From the NCBI RefSeq assembly GCF_011772445.1, contig NZ_WVZN01000003.1, positions 1 to 64,000 on the forward strand: a stretch of DNA of 64,000 bases. The letters run 5' to 3'. The notes beneath the pieces were generated by a model. That model was not told where the DNA came from, made no database searches, and saw only the letters and a program-made list of their open reading frames with translations. Positions within the stretch are counted from its first letter, which is position 1; every line of letters starts with the position of its first letter. The stretch is from Hydrogenophaga sp. GTDB taxonomy: Bacteria; Pseudomonadota; Gammaproteobacteria; Burkholderiales; Burkholderiaceae_C. This document shows, piece by piece, positions 1 through 7,965 of the stretch. The translations under genes were made by a program, and so were the position numbers.

Positions 1-115
1 GGCACACAAGGGCAATGCCGTACTCGTTTGTGGCTCTACTACGGTGAAATATCCGGGCTAGTCAGCCGCCTCTCTGCCCTAACCCGTACGCCTCAAGCGC
101 GCGAGCGCGTTTGTC

Positions 116-1345
116 ATGAAGATGGAGCGCCGAAATGAAGCGGGAAATACCTCCGTCATCCTGTCCCGAACTCTCTCGCCAACCACCATGAGCAACCATT
201 CCGTCAAATCGCTGCTGGACATTCGTCGCACCTCGGGCGTACCGCAGAAGCAGTACGGGCCAAGTGCCAAGGGCGATGGCGAAGAGGCCGTGGGTCGACG
301 CGATGGCGTGGCGGTGAAGAAGATGCCGAGCGAGACCAGCCGCGCTGCGGGCCGCGCCCGCAGGGCCAGCCAGAACCCGGTGGCCGGTCGTTCGGTCAAG
401 CTGAGCGAACACCGGGTCCGTGCCGAGCAAGTCGTTCACCCGCTCACACTCGACACCATCGCCAGCGTGGCGCAGTCCATGCGCCTGCCGAAAGACGTGG
501 TCACGAAGGCCGCGCGGGACATCCTCGACGGGAAGGACCCGGGTTTTGATGACACACCAGAAGACCGTAAGAAGTACTTTCTGGCGCTCAGCCTGGCCGC
601 CCACTGCGTAGCCCCTCAGACCAGCCGTGAGGAACGCGCTGCGCTGCTGACGCCAGTGGGCCCCTTCACGCGACAGCCGCTCGACCTGGTCAGGCATTTC
701 CAGAACGACTACCCGGAGGACGCAGAAGGCCAGGAGGCGCTGATCGAGCTGGTGATCAAGCTCAAGGGCGCCGGTGGCCGCGTTGGCGACTCACCGAAGA
801 AGAACGAAGACGACCTGGGCGCCTTGCTCCAGAAGCGCCACAAGGTCGCCGAACTGATGGCGCTGCTGGCGCTGTGGCTTGACATCCCGGCACTCGATGA
901 GGGCCAGCGCGAGGAACGACACGAGAAAGTGCGCGACCGCCTGGCCGAATTCATCAACGACTCCCGGGGCCAAAGCGCGCTCACGAGCGTCAACACCCAT
1001 CAGGTGGCTCCCCCTGTCGGTGACCGGGCAACGTTCGAACGGGTCTATGACGAGCTGGGCGATCGGGCCGGCCAAGGCGAACGGCAGTCCAGCGCGCGGG
1101 CCTTGCTAGGCTTGTTCGAAAGGTATCCGGCCTGCACGGTCGACGAGTTGAAGGCGGTGCTGAAAGCCCTTCTGAGCGCCTCCGGGTACGACCTGAATGC
1201 CGAGAACGCTGCCCGGGATGCCACCGCTCGCCATCAAATGATCCTGTCCATCGAAGACGGGTGGTTTGGCAACACGCAGTTGGCCCGATTCGACCTTGCA
1301 ACACGCCGTGTCAACGACTTCCAGAGTCGCAGGGCGGCCCCGTGA
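116..1345 (+). CDS. sctW: Type III secretion gatekeeper SctW (YopN/HrpJ-like)
   Basis: Predicted gatekeeper that holds back effector export until host contact and sets the translocator-then-effector order at the SctV export gate. The protein is 409 aa, mostly helical and polar, with a basic, disordered-looking first 100 residues, as expected of a secreted YopN/HrpJ protein. The assignment rests mainly on position: it is followed without gaps by TyeA, SycN, SctX, SctY and SctV homologues, the yopN-tyeA-sycN-yscX-yscY-lcrD order of Yersinia and popN-pcr1-4-pcrD of Pseudomonas. The start is uncertain because neither the ATG at 116 nor the in-frame ATG at 188 has a clear Shine-Dalgarno sequence. 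It is longer than YopN (about 290 aa), with the excess at the N-terminus. Confidence 0.72.
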   Translation: MKMERRNEAGNTSVILSRTLSPTTMSNHSVKSLLDIRRTSGVPQKQYGPSAKGDGEEAVGRRDGVAVKKMPSETSRAAGRARRASQNPVAGRSVKLSEHRVRAEQVVHPLTLDTIASVAQSMRLPKDVVTKAARDILDGKDPGFDDTPEDRKKYFLALSLAAHCVAPQTSREERAALLTPVGPFTRQPLDLVRHFQNDYPEDAEGQEALIELVIKLKGAGGRVGDSPKKNEDDLGALLQKRHKVAELMALLALWLDIPALDEGQREERHEKVRDRLAEFINDSRGQSALTSVNTHQVAPPVGDRATFERVYDELGDRAGQGERQSSARALLGLFERYPACTVDELKAVLKALLSASGYDLNAENAARDATARHQMILSIEDGWFGNTQLARFDLATRRVNDFQSRRAAP

Positions 1346-1662
1346 AACCGGATGCCTCGGCCTCGCAGCCTCTGCGCACCACGGCCTTGATGCGCGAGGT
1401 GCTCTCGCTGATCGATCGCCCCGCGACCGACATGCCGAGCTACAAGCGCCTGCCGGGCAAGCTCGGCATCCGCGACCTGACGGTCTCCATCGTGCTGCTG
1501 CGCGAAGTCGCAGAGGTCGTGCGTGAGCTGCCATCCAAGTGCTTCCCCAACGAGGAGGTGAAGATGAACATCCGCGACGCCATCCTGGGCGCGCTCGACG
1601 AACTGATCGTCGAGGAAGAAGAACGCGACGCCCAGCAGGCGCCGACGCCGGAGGCCCGCTGA
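1342..1662 (+). CDS. TyeA-like type III secretion regulator
   Basis: A small helical protein of 106 aa (TyeA is about 92 aa) that in the Ysc family binds the C-terminus of YopN and helps the gatekeeper complex block effector export. The GTG start at 1342 overlaps the sctW stop codon in a GTGA arrangement, so the two are probably translationally coupled. The frame stays open upstream to at least a GTG at 1261, inside sctW, so a frameshift there would give a SctW-TyeA hybrid. It ends in a Glu-rich helix (EEEERD). Identification rests on size, composition and strict gene order. Confidence 0.68.
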   Translation: MKPDASASQPLRTTALMREVLSLIDRPATDMPSYKRLPGKLGIRDLTVSIVLLREVAEVVRELPSKCFPNEEVKMNIRDAILGALDELIVEEEERDAQQAPTPEAR

Positions 1663-2045
1663 TGGACTGGATCGCCTCCACCGTGGACGCCTTCGGCCAG
1701 GCGCTCGGCATCCAGGGACTGAGCCTCGACGAGGATGGCCTGCTGGCCCTGCAGCTCGAAGACGGCGCCGAGCTCGCGATCCAGGACCTGCGGTCCGCGG
1801 GTGCACCGGAGCTGCTGGTGGCCCTCACGAAGGCCTGCTCCCGCGAGCCGGTGTCGGCCTTGCGCGCGGCGCTGCGGGCCAGCGACTTCCGCCACTCGCC
1901 CCACTGGACGCTGCAGGTCGGGCTGGACGAGAACGACCTCCTGGTCGGCGTGCGCCTTCCCATCGGCTCCGTGATGCTCAGCAGCCTGGAGGAGGCCGTG
2001 GACCACGTCCTGCACATCCACCGCGAGGCCGACCATGGCCATTGA
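1662..2045 (+). CDS. SycN-like type III secretion chaperone
   Basis: Predicted cytoplasmic class I-type chaperone of 127 aa (SycN is 123 aa) that, with a YscB-like partner, escorts the gatekeeper SctW to the secretion machine. The protein is acidic, with an N-terminal helix (MDWIASTVDAFGQAL) and alternating hydrophobic strands such as LLALQLEDGAELAIQDL, fitting the CesT/SycN alpha-beta fold. Its ATG overlaps the tyeA stop (TGATG), and its own end overlaps the sctX start by 11 bases, so it is part of one coupled operon. No YscB-like partner gene is visible in the window. Confidence 0.65.
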   Translation: MDWIASTVDAFGQALGIQGLSLDEDGLLALQLEDGAELAIQDLRSAGAPELLVALTKACSREPVSALRAALRASDFRHSPHWTLQVGLDENDLLVGVRLPIGSVMLSSLEEAVDHVLHIHREADHGH

Positions 2046-2457
2046 CCGCGACCGCCGCGTCCGGCGCGCGCCGCCACCGCCGCCGCTGCGCATCGACCAG
2101 GGGATCGAGAAGATCCTGCGCGGCCCGGTCAAGCGCCCGGACGATCGGCAGGCCATCACGAACAACTACTCGCCGGCATACACCGCCACGCGCCAGCGGC
2201 TGGACGAGCTCTACGCCATGCCGAACCTCGACGACTACCTGGTTGCCGAGATGTCGCCTCTGGTGTCAGAGGGCAGCCTGCTGCTGCCGCACCGCTTCGT
2301 GCGGGAGCTGGGCGAAGCGCGCGAAGTGCTGCGCCAGGCGCGCGATCGGCAGAAGCGCCACGCCCGCGTGTTCAGTCGCGCGATCGATGTGCTGTCCGAC
2401 CAGATGGACCTGCGCGATCTGCTGCAGTCCTACCTGACCGCGCTTTACAAGGGTTGA
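2035..2457 (+). CDS. sctX: Type III secretion protein SctX (YscX-like)
   Basis: YscX-family early export component, 140 aa (YscX is 122 aa). YscX is itself secreted, binds YscY and the export gate YscV, and is needed for needle assembly. The N-terminus is basic and Pro-rich, followed by a central Pro/Tyr-containing segment (NNYSPAYTATRQRLDELY) and a C-terminal helical region ending LLQSYLTALYKG, matching the helical C-terminal signature of the family. It overlaps sycN by 11 bases and lies four bases upstream of sctY. SctX and SctY occur only in the Ysc branch of type III systems, so the pair places this system there. Confidence 0.75.
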   Translation: MAIDRDRRVRRAPPPPPLRIDQGIEKILRGPVKRPDDRQAITNNYSPAYTATRQRLDELYAMPNLDDYLVAEMSPLVSEGSLLLPHRFVRELGEAREVLRQARDRQKRHARVFSRAIDVLSDQMDLRDLLQSYLTALYKG

Positions 2458-2461
2458 GGCC

Positions 2462-2824
2462 ATGGACGAGCAGGAACCTCTCACCTCCAACGACCCACTG
2501 GACGTGCTGCGCCTGCTCGGTCACATGTACCTGCGCTACGGCCGCGCCGAGCCGGCGCTGGCGCTGCTGCGCGCGCTGTGCCTGCTGGCGCCGGACGACC
2601 ACCGCGCCCAGCGGGCGCTGGTGCGGGCGGCCATCATGGCCGGGCAAACCGACGAGGCCTTGCGCGTCATCGACCAGTTGCGCGACGAGGGCGATCCCTC
2701 GCCGGTGCTCTGGCTCCTTGAAGGCCAGGCATTGGCCGCCGTGGGCCGAAAAAGCGAAGCGCTGGCCGTGCTGGAGCGCTTCTCCGCGCAACGCGCGCGC
2801 CTGAGCACCGGGAGCCCCACGTGA
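2462..2824 (+). CDS. sctY: Type III secretion chaperone SctY (YscY-like, TPR)
   Basis: Predicted YscY-family chaperone for SctX, 120 aa (YscY is 114 aa). The sequence is built from TPR-like helical hairpins, for example LLGHMYLRYGRAEPALALLRAL followed after a short turn by APDDHRAQRALVRAAIMAGQ, giving about three repeats over residues 15-105. It starts at the ATG at 2462 with a GAGG just upstream and ends overlapping the GTG start of sctV (GTGA). In the family the SctX-SctY heterodimer docks on the cytoplasmic ring of SctV, consistent with the gene order here. Confidence 0.75.
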   Translation: MDEQEPLTSNDPLDVLRLLGHMYLRYGRAEPALALLRALCLLAPDDHRAQRALVRAAIMAGQTDEALRVIDQLRDEGDPSPVLWLLEGQALAAVGRKSEALAVLERFSAQRARLSTGSPT

Positions 2825-4935
2825 GCGCGCAATCCTTCATGCAGCGCTGGCTGCAGGCGATCGTCAACCGCAATGACCTGGTGCTCGCGGCGCTGATCGT
2901 CGGGATCATCTTCATGATGATCCTGCCGCTGCCCACCTGGCTGGTGGATGCCATGATCGCGCTCAACATGTGCATCTCGGCCATCCTGCTCATGGTGGCC
3001 ATGTACCTGCCCAGCCCGCTGGCCTTCAGCTCCTTTCCTTCGGTGCTGCTGGTCACCACGCTGTTCCGCCTGGCCATCAGCATCGCCACCACGCGGCTGA
3101 TCCTGCTCAACGGCGACGCCGGGCACATCGTCTACACCTTCGGCAACTTCGTGGTCGGCGGCAACCTCGTCGTGGGCCTGGTGGTCTTCCTCATCCTGAC
3201 CATCGTTCAGTTCATCGTCATCACCAAGGGTGCTGAGCGCGTGGCCGAGGTTGGCGCGCGATTCTCGCTCGACGCCATGCCAGGCAAGCAGATGTCCATC
3301 GACGGCGACATGCGCGCCGGCACGATCGACATGGCCGAGGCCCGACGGCGCCGCAGCCTGGTCGAGAAAGAGAGCCAACTGTATGGCTCCATGGACGGCG
3401 CGATGAAGTTCGTAAAAGGAGACGCCATTGCGGGCCTGATCATCGTCGCGGTCAACCTGCTGGGCGGCATCCTCATCGGCACCATGCAGCGCGACATGAG
3501 CGCTGGCGACGCAGTGAAGGTCTACTCCATCCTCACCATCGGCGATGGCCTGATCGCGCAGATCCCGGCGCTCTTCATTTCCATCGCTGCCGGCATGATC
3601 GTCACACGCGTGACCAACGACGAAGGCGGACCGTCCAACGTCGGCCGCGACGTGGGTGCGCAGATCCTCTCGCAGCCCAAGGCGCTGTTGATCGGCACGG
3701 CCGTGATGATCGGCTTCGGCCTGATCCCCGGCATGCCCACGCTCACCTTCCTCGCCTTGGCGCTGGCGCTGGGCACGGTGGGCTACATCCTCCTCAGGGG
3801 CGAGGTCAAGACGATCGATGCGGTGACGGGCGAGACCAAGACCGTACCCGCGGTGAACGCCGCTGGCACCGACAAGCCGGGCACGCGCAACGCCACCAAA
3901 CCGGTCGAAGCCGACAACTTCCAGCCCACGGTTCCCCTGATGGTGGACGTGAACTCCGCGCTGGAGCAGGTGTTCTCCTCCGACCTGCTGAACGACGAAC
4001 TCGTCAAGGTGCGCCGCGCCCTGTTCTTCGACATGGGCATCGTGTTCCCCGGGCTGCAACTGCGTTTCAACGACCAGTTGCCCGACGAGGCCTACTCCAT
4101 CCTCGTTGGAGAAGTCCCGGTATCGCAGGGACGGCTGCGCGCGCGGCACCTGCTGGTGCGCGAGACACCGGAGAACCTCAACGCACTGGCCATCCCATTC
4201 GAGACGGACCGCAACTTCCTGCCCAATCTGCCGACACTGTGGACGCCGGGCTCGATGAAGGACTCGCTCAAGGCCACAGGCATTCCCTTCATGGAGCCCA
4301 CGCAGCTCTTGAGCTATCACATCGCTTTCGTGCTGCGCAAGCACGCCGCCGAGTTCGTGGGCATACAGGAAACGCGCTCCATCCTGTCCGACATGGAAGC
4401 CCGCTTCCCCGAACTCGCCAAGGAGATCGTGCGGGTCATGCCGATCCACCGCATTGCCGAGATCCTTCAGCGGCTGGTGTCGGAGGAGATCTCCATCCGC
4501 AACGTGCGCACCGTGATGGAGGCGCTCGTTGAATGGGGCCAGAAAGAGAAAGACCCGGTGCTGCTGGCCGAGTACGTGCGCATCGCGCTCAAGCGCTACA
4601 TCAGCCACAAATTCTCGGCGGGGCAGAACATGCTGCCGGCCTACCTGCTGTCGCCCTCCATCGAGGACGAGATCCGCACGGCCATCCGCCAGACCTCGGG
4701 CGGCTCCTACCTGGCGCTGGATCCGCAGTCGAGCAAGCGCATCGTGCAGGCCATCAAGCTCGCCGTCGGTGACATCAGCATGGTGCAGAACCGTCCCGTT
4801 CTGCTCACGTCGATGGACATCCGGCGCTACGTGCGCAAGCTGGTGGAACAGGACCTGAGCGAACTCGCGGTGCTGTCGTACCAGGAGCTCACGCAGGACA
4901 TCAACATCCAGCCGCTGGCAAGGATCGAGCTGTGA
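2821..4935 (+). CDS. sctV: Type III secretion export gate protein SctV (LcrD/YscV)
   Basis: Major inner-membrane export gate of the type III secretion apparatus, forming a nonameric ring that receives substrates and chaperones. At 704 aa it is exactly the length of Yersinia LcrD. The N-terminal half (about 20-330) is strongly hydrophobic with seven or eight membrane segments. The FHIPEP-family signature lies at about 148-165 (FSLDAMPGKQMSIDGDMRAG). The C-terminal half is the soluble four-subdomain platform. The GTG start at 2821 overlaps the sctY stop, and the gene's own stop overlaps the sctD start. This is the most confidently assigned gene of the locus. Confidence 0.96.
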   Translation: MSAQSFMQRWLQAIVNRNDLVLAALIVGIIFMMILPLPTWLVDAMIALNMCISAILLMVAMYLPSPLAFSSFPSVLLVTTLFRLAISIATTRLILLNGDAGHIVYTFGNFVVGGNLVVGLVVFLILTIVQFIVITKGAERVAEVGARFSLDAMPGKQMSIDGDMRAGTIDMAEARRRRSLVEKESQLYGSMDGAMKFVKGDAIAGLIIVAVNLLGGILIGTMQRDMSAGDAVKVYSILTIGDGLIAQIPALFISIAAGMIVTRVTNDEGGPSNVGRDVGAQILSQPKALLIGTAVMIGFGLIPGMPTLTFLALALALGTVGYILLRGEVKTIDAVTGETKTVPAVNAAGTDKPGTRNATKPVEADNFQPTVPLMVDVNSALEQVFSSDLLNDELVKVRRALFFDMGIVFPGLQLRFNDQLPDEAYSILVGEVPVSQGRLRARHLLVRETPENLNALAIPFETDRNFLPNLPTLWTPGSMKDSLKATGIPFMEPTQLLSYHIAFVLRKHAAEFVGIQETRSILSDMEARFPELAKEIVRVMPIHRIAEILQRLVSEEISIRNVRTVMEALVEWGQKEKDPVLLAEYVRIALKRYISHKFSAGQNMLPAYLLSPSIEDEIRTAIRQTSGGSYLALDPQSSKRIVQAIKLAVGDISMVQNRPVLLTSMDIRRYVRKLVEQDLSELAVLSYQELTQDINIQPLARIEL

Positions 4936-6335
4936 TGAACTTCGAATCCGCCATCACGGAAGCCGACCTCGTCGAGCTGCGCGTTCTTCACGGCCCGCAG
5001 GCCGGCAGCCGCTTGCCGCTCATGCCCGGCGCGCCTTACCTGATCGGCGCCGGAGACAACTGCGACATCATGCTGGCCGGCGCCCAGGTGGAGTCCGAGC
5101 ACGCGCACATCGAGGTCGACGGCAGCCACTGGACAGTCACGCCGGATGGCGGGCGTGCGCTGCGGCTCGATGGCCAGGACTGCGACGCGAACCAGGCGCT
5201 CGCTTTCGGCACCGTCGTGTTGCTCGGGCGCGTCAAGCTGACCGTGGACCACCAGGACGCCGAATGGCCGCAGGACGAAGCCCTCGAACCGCAGCCGAGA
5301 CCTGAGCCCGAACCACCACCCGAGGTGGGGACGAGCGCGATCACTGCGCCGCCCGGTGCCGCGGCGGACGCACCCGCCGCCGACGCACCGGCACAGGTGA
5401 AGAAGCCGCCTTTGTCGCGGCGACGCGCCGCCGCCGTGGCGATCTTCGCGGCCGTCGCCACCGCTTCCCTCGCGCTCACCGCTTACGCCGCCTGGCAGGT
5501 GGTTCAGCCGGTCGAGCCTCCGCCGCCCCCCGTGGTCGCCCCGCCGGAGGTGATCGTTGCGCCCGTCAGCCCCGAACAGCGCATGCGCGAGTGGGTGCAG
5601 GCGCAGGGCGCGAACACGCGACTGCTGCTCGACGGCGGAGGCGAGCAAGCCTGGCGCGTGCTGGGGCACGTGAAGCAAGAGGGCGATCGCCAGCGCCTGA
5701 TCGACTCGGCGCGCGAACTGCCGTGGCCCGTCGAGGTGTCGGTGCTGACCGAGGCGCAGCGACTGGCTGCCGTGCAGCGCTACACCGACCAGCAAGCCTC
5801 CACCCCCAGTCTGGCGGTGCGCACGCTGGCAGACGGCCAGGCCAATCCCAAGGTCCGCGTCATTGCCGCGAACCAGGTCCATGCCGACGAGTTCATCGCC
5901 CGCCTGCGCCGGGATCTTCGCCCGCTCGAGCCCATCGACGCCGAGGTGCTGCTGCCACCCGCCGTGCGCCTGCGCTTCCTGGAGCGCCTGAACGCTGTCG
6001 ACCTGGGGCATCGCTTCACCGTGGTTCGCAACGAACCCGACCTGAGGTTGACCGCCCTGCTGCGCCAGGGTGACGTGGAGCGGTGGGAGCAGTTTTTCAG
6101 CGACTTCACCCGCGAGCACGGCAGCGTGTTGAGCATCAGCGCCGTGGTCCGCCTGGAGCGCGACGCCATCGAGTCCCGCATCCAGGCGGTGGTGGCGGGC
6201 GCGTACCCCTATGTGATGACGACCTCTGGCCAGCGCGTGGCACCGGGTGGTTCGATCGATGGCAAGACCGTGGTCGCCGTCAACGCCCAGGAAGTGGTTT
6301 TTTCCGATGGATTGCGCGTGCGGCTGCGCCCCTAG
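4935..6335 (+). CDS. sctD: Type III secretion inner-membrane ring protein SctD (YscD-like, FHA domain)
   Basis: Predicted outer component of the inner-membrane ring, linking the cytoplasmic sorting platform to the periplasmic secretin. The protein is 466 aa (YscD is 419 aa). Residues 10-105 form an FHA-like cytoplasmic domain, followed by a Pro/Ala-rich linker (about 112-155), a positively charged KKPPLSRRR stop and a single membrane helix at about 164-188. The rest is periplasmic with repeated ring-building-type domains and a final beta-rich segment. I prefer the ATG at 4935, which overlaps the sctV stop; a GTG one codon upstream is also possible. Confidence 0.85.
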   Translation: MNFESAITEADLVELRVLHGPQAGSRLPLMPGAPYLIGAGDNCDIMLAGAQVESEHAHIEVDGSHWTVTPDGGRALRLDGQDCDANQALAFGTVVLLGRVKLTVDHQDAEWPQDEALEPQPRPEPEPPPEVGTSAITAPPGAAADAPAADAPAQVKKPPLSRRRAAAVAIFAAVATASLALTAYAAWQVVQPVEPPPPPVVAPPEVIVAPVSPEQRMREWVQAQGANTRLLLDGGGEQAWRVLGHVKQEGDRQRLIDSARELPWPVEVSVLTEAQRLAAVQRYTDQQASTPSLAVRTLADGQANPKVRVIAANQVHADEFIARLRRDLRPLEPIDAEVLLPPAVRLRFLERLNAVDLGHRFTVVRNEPDLRLTALLRQGDVERWEQFFSDFTREHGSVLSISAVVRLERDAIESRIQAVVAGAYPYVMTTSGQRVAPGGSIDGKTVVAVNAQEVVFSDGLRVRLRP

Positions 6336-6356
6336 AACGCCGCCAGGAGCATGACG

Positions 6357-6653
6357 ATGAAGACCTTGAGCGACACCATTCCGCCGGAACACTCCCGGTT
6401 GTTGGAGGACTGGCTGCCCAACGATCACGCGGCCACCCGCCGCGATCTGCAGGCGCTTCAGGACAACTGCCGCGCGGCAAAACAGCAGCTCACGGACAAA
6501 GTGAGCTTCGAGCGGCTGCGCGCGTTGGGCGTGGGCGTTTCAGCGGCGCTCTGGGTGCTGGATCGCCTGCCCAATGCGCTGCGACGCACGCCTGTCAACG
6601 CACCTTCCCCAGCGCCGACTCCCCGGCCGGCACACACCACCGACGTCAGCTGA
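6357..6653 (+). CDS. Small helical protein between sctD and sctF, possible needle chaperone
   Basis: I do not recognise this 98-aa protein. The ATG at 6357 is preferred over the one at 6351 because an AGGAG lies seven bases before it and only one base before the other. Residues 5-60 are predicted helical and charged; a short, more apolar stretch (ALGVGVSAALWVLDRL) follows, then a Pro/Thr-rich tail. In Ysc systems the position between sctD and sctF is held by yscE, a 66-aa needle chaperone, so a role in needle-subunit handling is plausible, but I see no convincing YscE resemblance. It could instead be a small membrane-associated accessory protein. Confidence 0.5.
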   Translation: MKTLSDTIPPEHSRLLEDWLPNDHAATRRDLQALQDNCRAAKQQLTDKVSFERLRALGVGVSAALWVLDRLPNALRRTPVNAPSPAPTPRPAHTTDVS

Positions 6654-6677
6654 CGTCTTTCACCTCAGGAGGCCACC

Positions 6678-6911
6678 ATGGCATCGCTCACAATGGACCA
6701 TCTGCGCGACACCTCGGAGGTGATCATGCGCGACTCGGAAGATCGCCTGTTCGAGATGCTCGAATCAATTTCTTCGGGTGAAGACGTGTCGAACGCCGAC
6801 CTGCTGAAGTATCAGATCGAGCTGTCGATCAACAGCCTCACGGCCACGATCACCAGCTCGATCGTCAAGGAGCGTTCCGACACGCTCAAGGCGGTGGTTC
6901 AGAAGTTCTGA
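6678..6911 (+). CDS. sctF: Type III secretion needle subunit SctF (YscF/EscF-like)
   Basis: Probable needle-filament subunit, 77 aa, in the 70-90 aa range of the family. It is one helical hairpin: a variable N-terminal helix, a central turn (SSGEDVSNADLL) and a long C-terminal helix ending SSIVKERSDTLKAVVQKF, resembling the conserved IVKxxKDxxxxIIQKF end of needle proteins. It has a strong AGGAGG five bases before the ATG, fitting a protein made in many copies. The inner-rod protein SctI is the alternative because its C-terminus is similar, but SctI proteins are usually over 100 aa. A stem-loop follows the gene. Confidence 0.62.
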   Translation: MASLTMDHLRDTSEVIMRDSEDRLFEMLESISSGEDVSNADLLKYQIELSINSLTATITSSIVKERSDTLKAVVQKF

Positions 6912-6918
6912 CCGCCGG

Positions 6919-6947
6919 CGGCTGGCTCCCCGAACGGGCGCCAGCCG
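6919..6947. terminator. Stem-loop between convergent sctF and the response regulator
   Basis: An 8-bp perfect inverted repeat, CGGCTGGC (6919-6926) and GCCAGCCG (6940-6947), with a 13-base loop lies eight bases after the sctF stop and before the end of the convergent regulator gene. It has no T tract, so it may be a bidirectional, partly Rho-assisted end or an mRNA-stabilising hairpin. Confidence 0.45.
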
Positions 6948-6961
6948 ACGTGCAGCCGAAC

Positions 6962-7720
6962 TCAGGGCGCCGGCCGCAGTGCGTCCACCTGCGTGACCGC
7001 GGCGATGGCCGCGGTGCGGCTGTTCACCTGCAGCGTGGTGAAGATGGCCGCGATGTGGCTCTTGACCGTGCCCATGGCCATGTTGAGCTCGCGGCAGATC
7101 TGCTTGTTGCTGCGCCCCTTCATGAGCTGCTCAAGCACCTCGATCTGTCGCGCCGTGAGCCGGGCGGTGACGTCATGGCGCAGACGGCCGTGGTAGCGCG
7201 AGGTGACCTCGGGTGCATCGGATCGCCCCGCGTCCGCCGGGTTGTCCTGCGCGATGAGGGCCTCGGGCGACACGTAGGTGCCACCATCGAGCACGAACTT
7301 GAGCGCTCCAGCGAACACGCGGCTGCCCACTTTCTTGGAGAGATAGCCCCGGGCGCCCTGGCGAATCAGGCAGCGCATGCGGCTGCCGCTCTCGGCGCCG
7401 GTCATCACCACGGCCGGGGCATTGGCGGTGAAACCCTTCAAGGTGGACAGGTCCTCGCCAGCCAACGGAATCAGGCCTTCATCCACCACCAGCAGGTCCA
7501 CGCTGCTGACCTGGCCGGACACCACGAGAAGCTCGTCCCAGGAGGCGGCTTCGTGGATGACGACCTGGCGATCCAGGGCCCGCAAGGACACCTTGAACCC
7601 TTCGCGAAGGATCTCGGCTTCCTCGGCGAGGACCACATGGAGGCAGCTGGCTGCCGGCAAGTCCCAGGGCTGGGACGACACCACTTCGGGATCTTGAACG
7701 TACGTTGAATCGAAGGACAT
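6962..7720 (-). CDS. NarL/FixJ-type response regulator with LuxR helix-turn-helix
   Basis: DNA-binding response regulator of 252 aa. The receiver domain runs from about residue 25 to 145; the phospho-acceptor Asp is in DLLVVDEGLIP and the conserved Lys in GYLSKK. The acidic pair that normally reads DD is EE (LAEEAEILREGF). The LuxR-type helix-turn-helix is at about 180-240 (LTARQIEVLEQLMKGRSNKQIC). I chose the start at 7720 because GGAG lies six bases upstream; an in-frame ATG at 7744 with a weaker G-rich site is the alternative. It converges on the secretion operon, so it may regulate it. No histidine kinase is adjacent. Confidence 0.82.
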   Translation of the reverse strand: MSFDSTYVQDPEVVSSQPWDLPAASCLHVVLAEEAEILREGFKVSLRALDRQVVIHEAASWDELLVVSGQVSSVDLLVVDEGLIPLAGEDLSTLKGFTANAPAVVMTGAESGSRMRCLIRQGARGYLSKKVGSRVFAGALKFVLDGGTYVSPEALIAQDNPADAGRSDAPEVTSRYHGRLRHDVTARLTARQIEVLEQLMKGRSNKQICRELNMAMGTVKSHIAAIFTTLQVNSRTAAIAAVTQVDALRPAP

Positions 7721-7830
7721 GGGAGGCTCCACTCTGTCTGACATTGACCCCCACTGATCTGTTTTTCTTGTCTGCGGGGGTGATTCTTCTGTCTCGGATC
7801 GATTCGACAAATACGCTGTGAGCACTATTT

Positions 7831-7863
7831 CCTAGGTCCCGTCGGCTTGGACGGTCGCCTAGG
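7831..7863. promoter_or_regulatory. Paired CCTAGG palindromes in the divergent regulator intergenic region
   Basis: Two CCTAGG palindromes at 7831-7836 and 7858-7863 lie 27 bp apart, about 2.6 helical turns, and the stretch between them has partial dyad symmetry (GTC...GAC). They sit between the response regulator and the Lrp-type regulator. CTAG-containing sites are rare in such GC-rich DNA, so an operator is possible. Confidence 0.3.
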
Positions 7864-7965
7864 CCGAATGACGGCAAAAGGCCTGCCACAGCCGGCGGAG
7901 GACGTTCTCCCGGGAGTTCCCGAGTCGTCGTTTGTGCTTGGCTCGCGGGTTGCTAAGCCCATGGC

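Noticed and set aside
1-115. A gene in the first 115 bases
   Set aside because: No frame with a plausible start and composition is seen. It is probably the upstream region of sctW, but I could not identify a convincing promoter.
2536-4608. A 690-codon minus-strand open frame opposite sctV
   Set aside because: The plus strand encodes an unmistakable SctV. The antisense frame is His/Asp/Gln-rich without domains.
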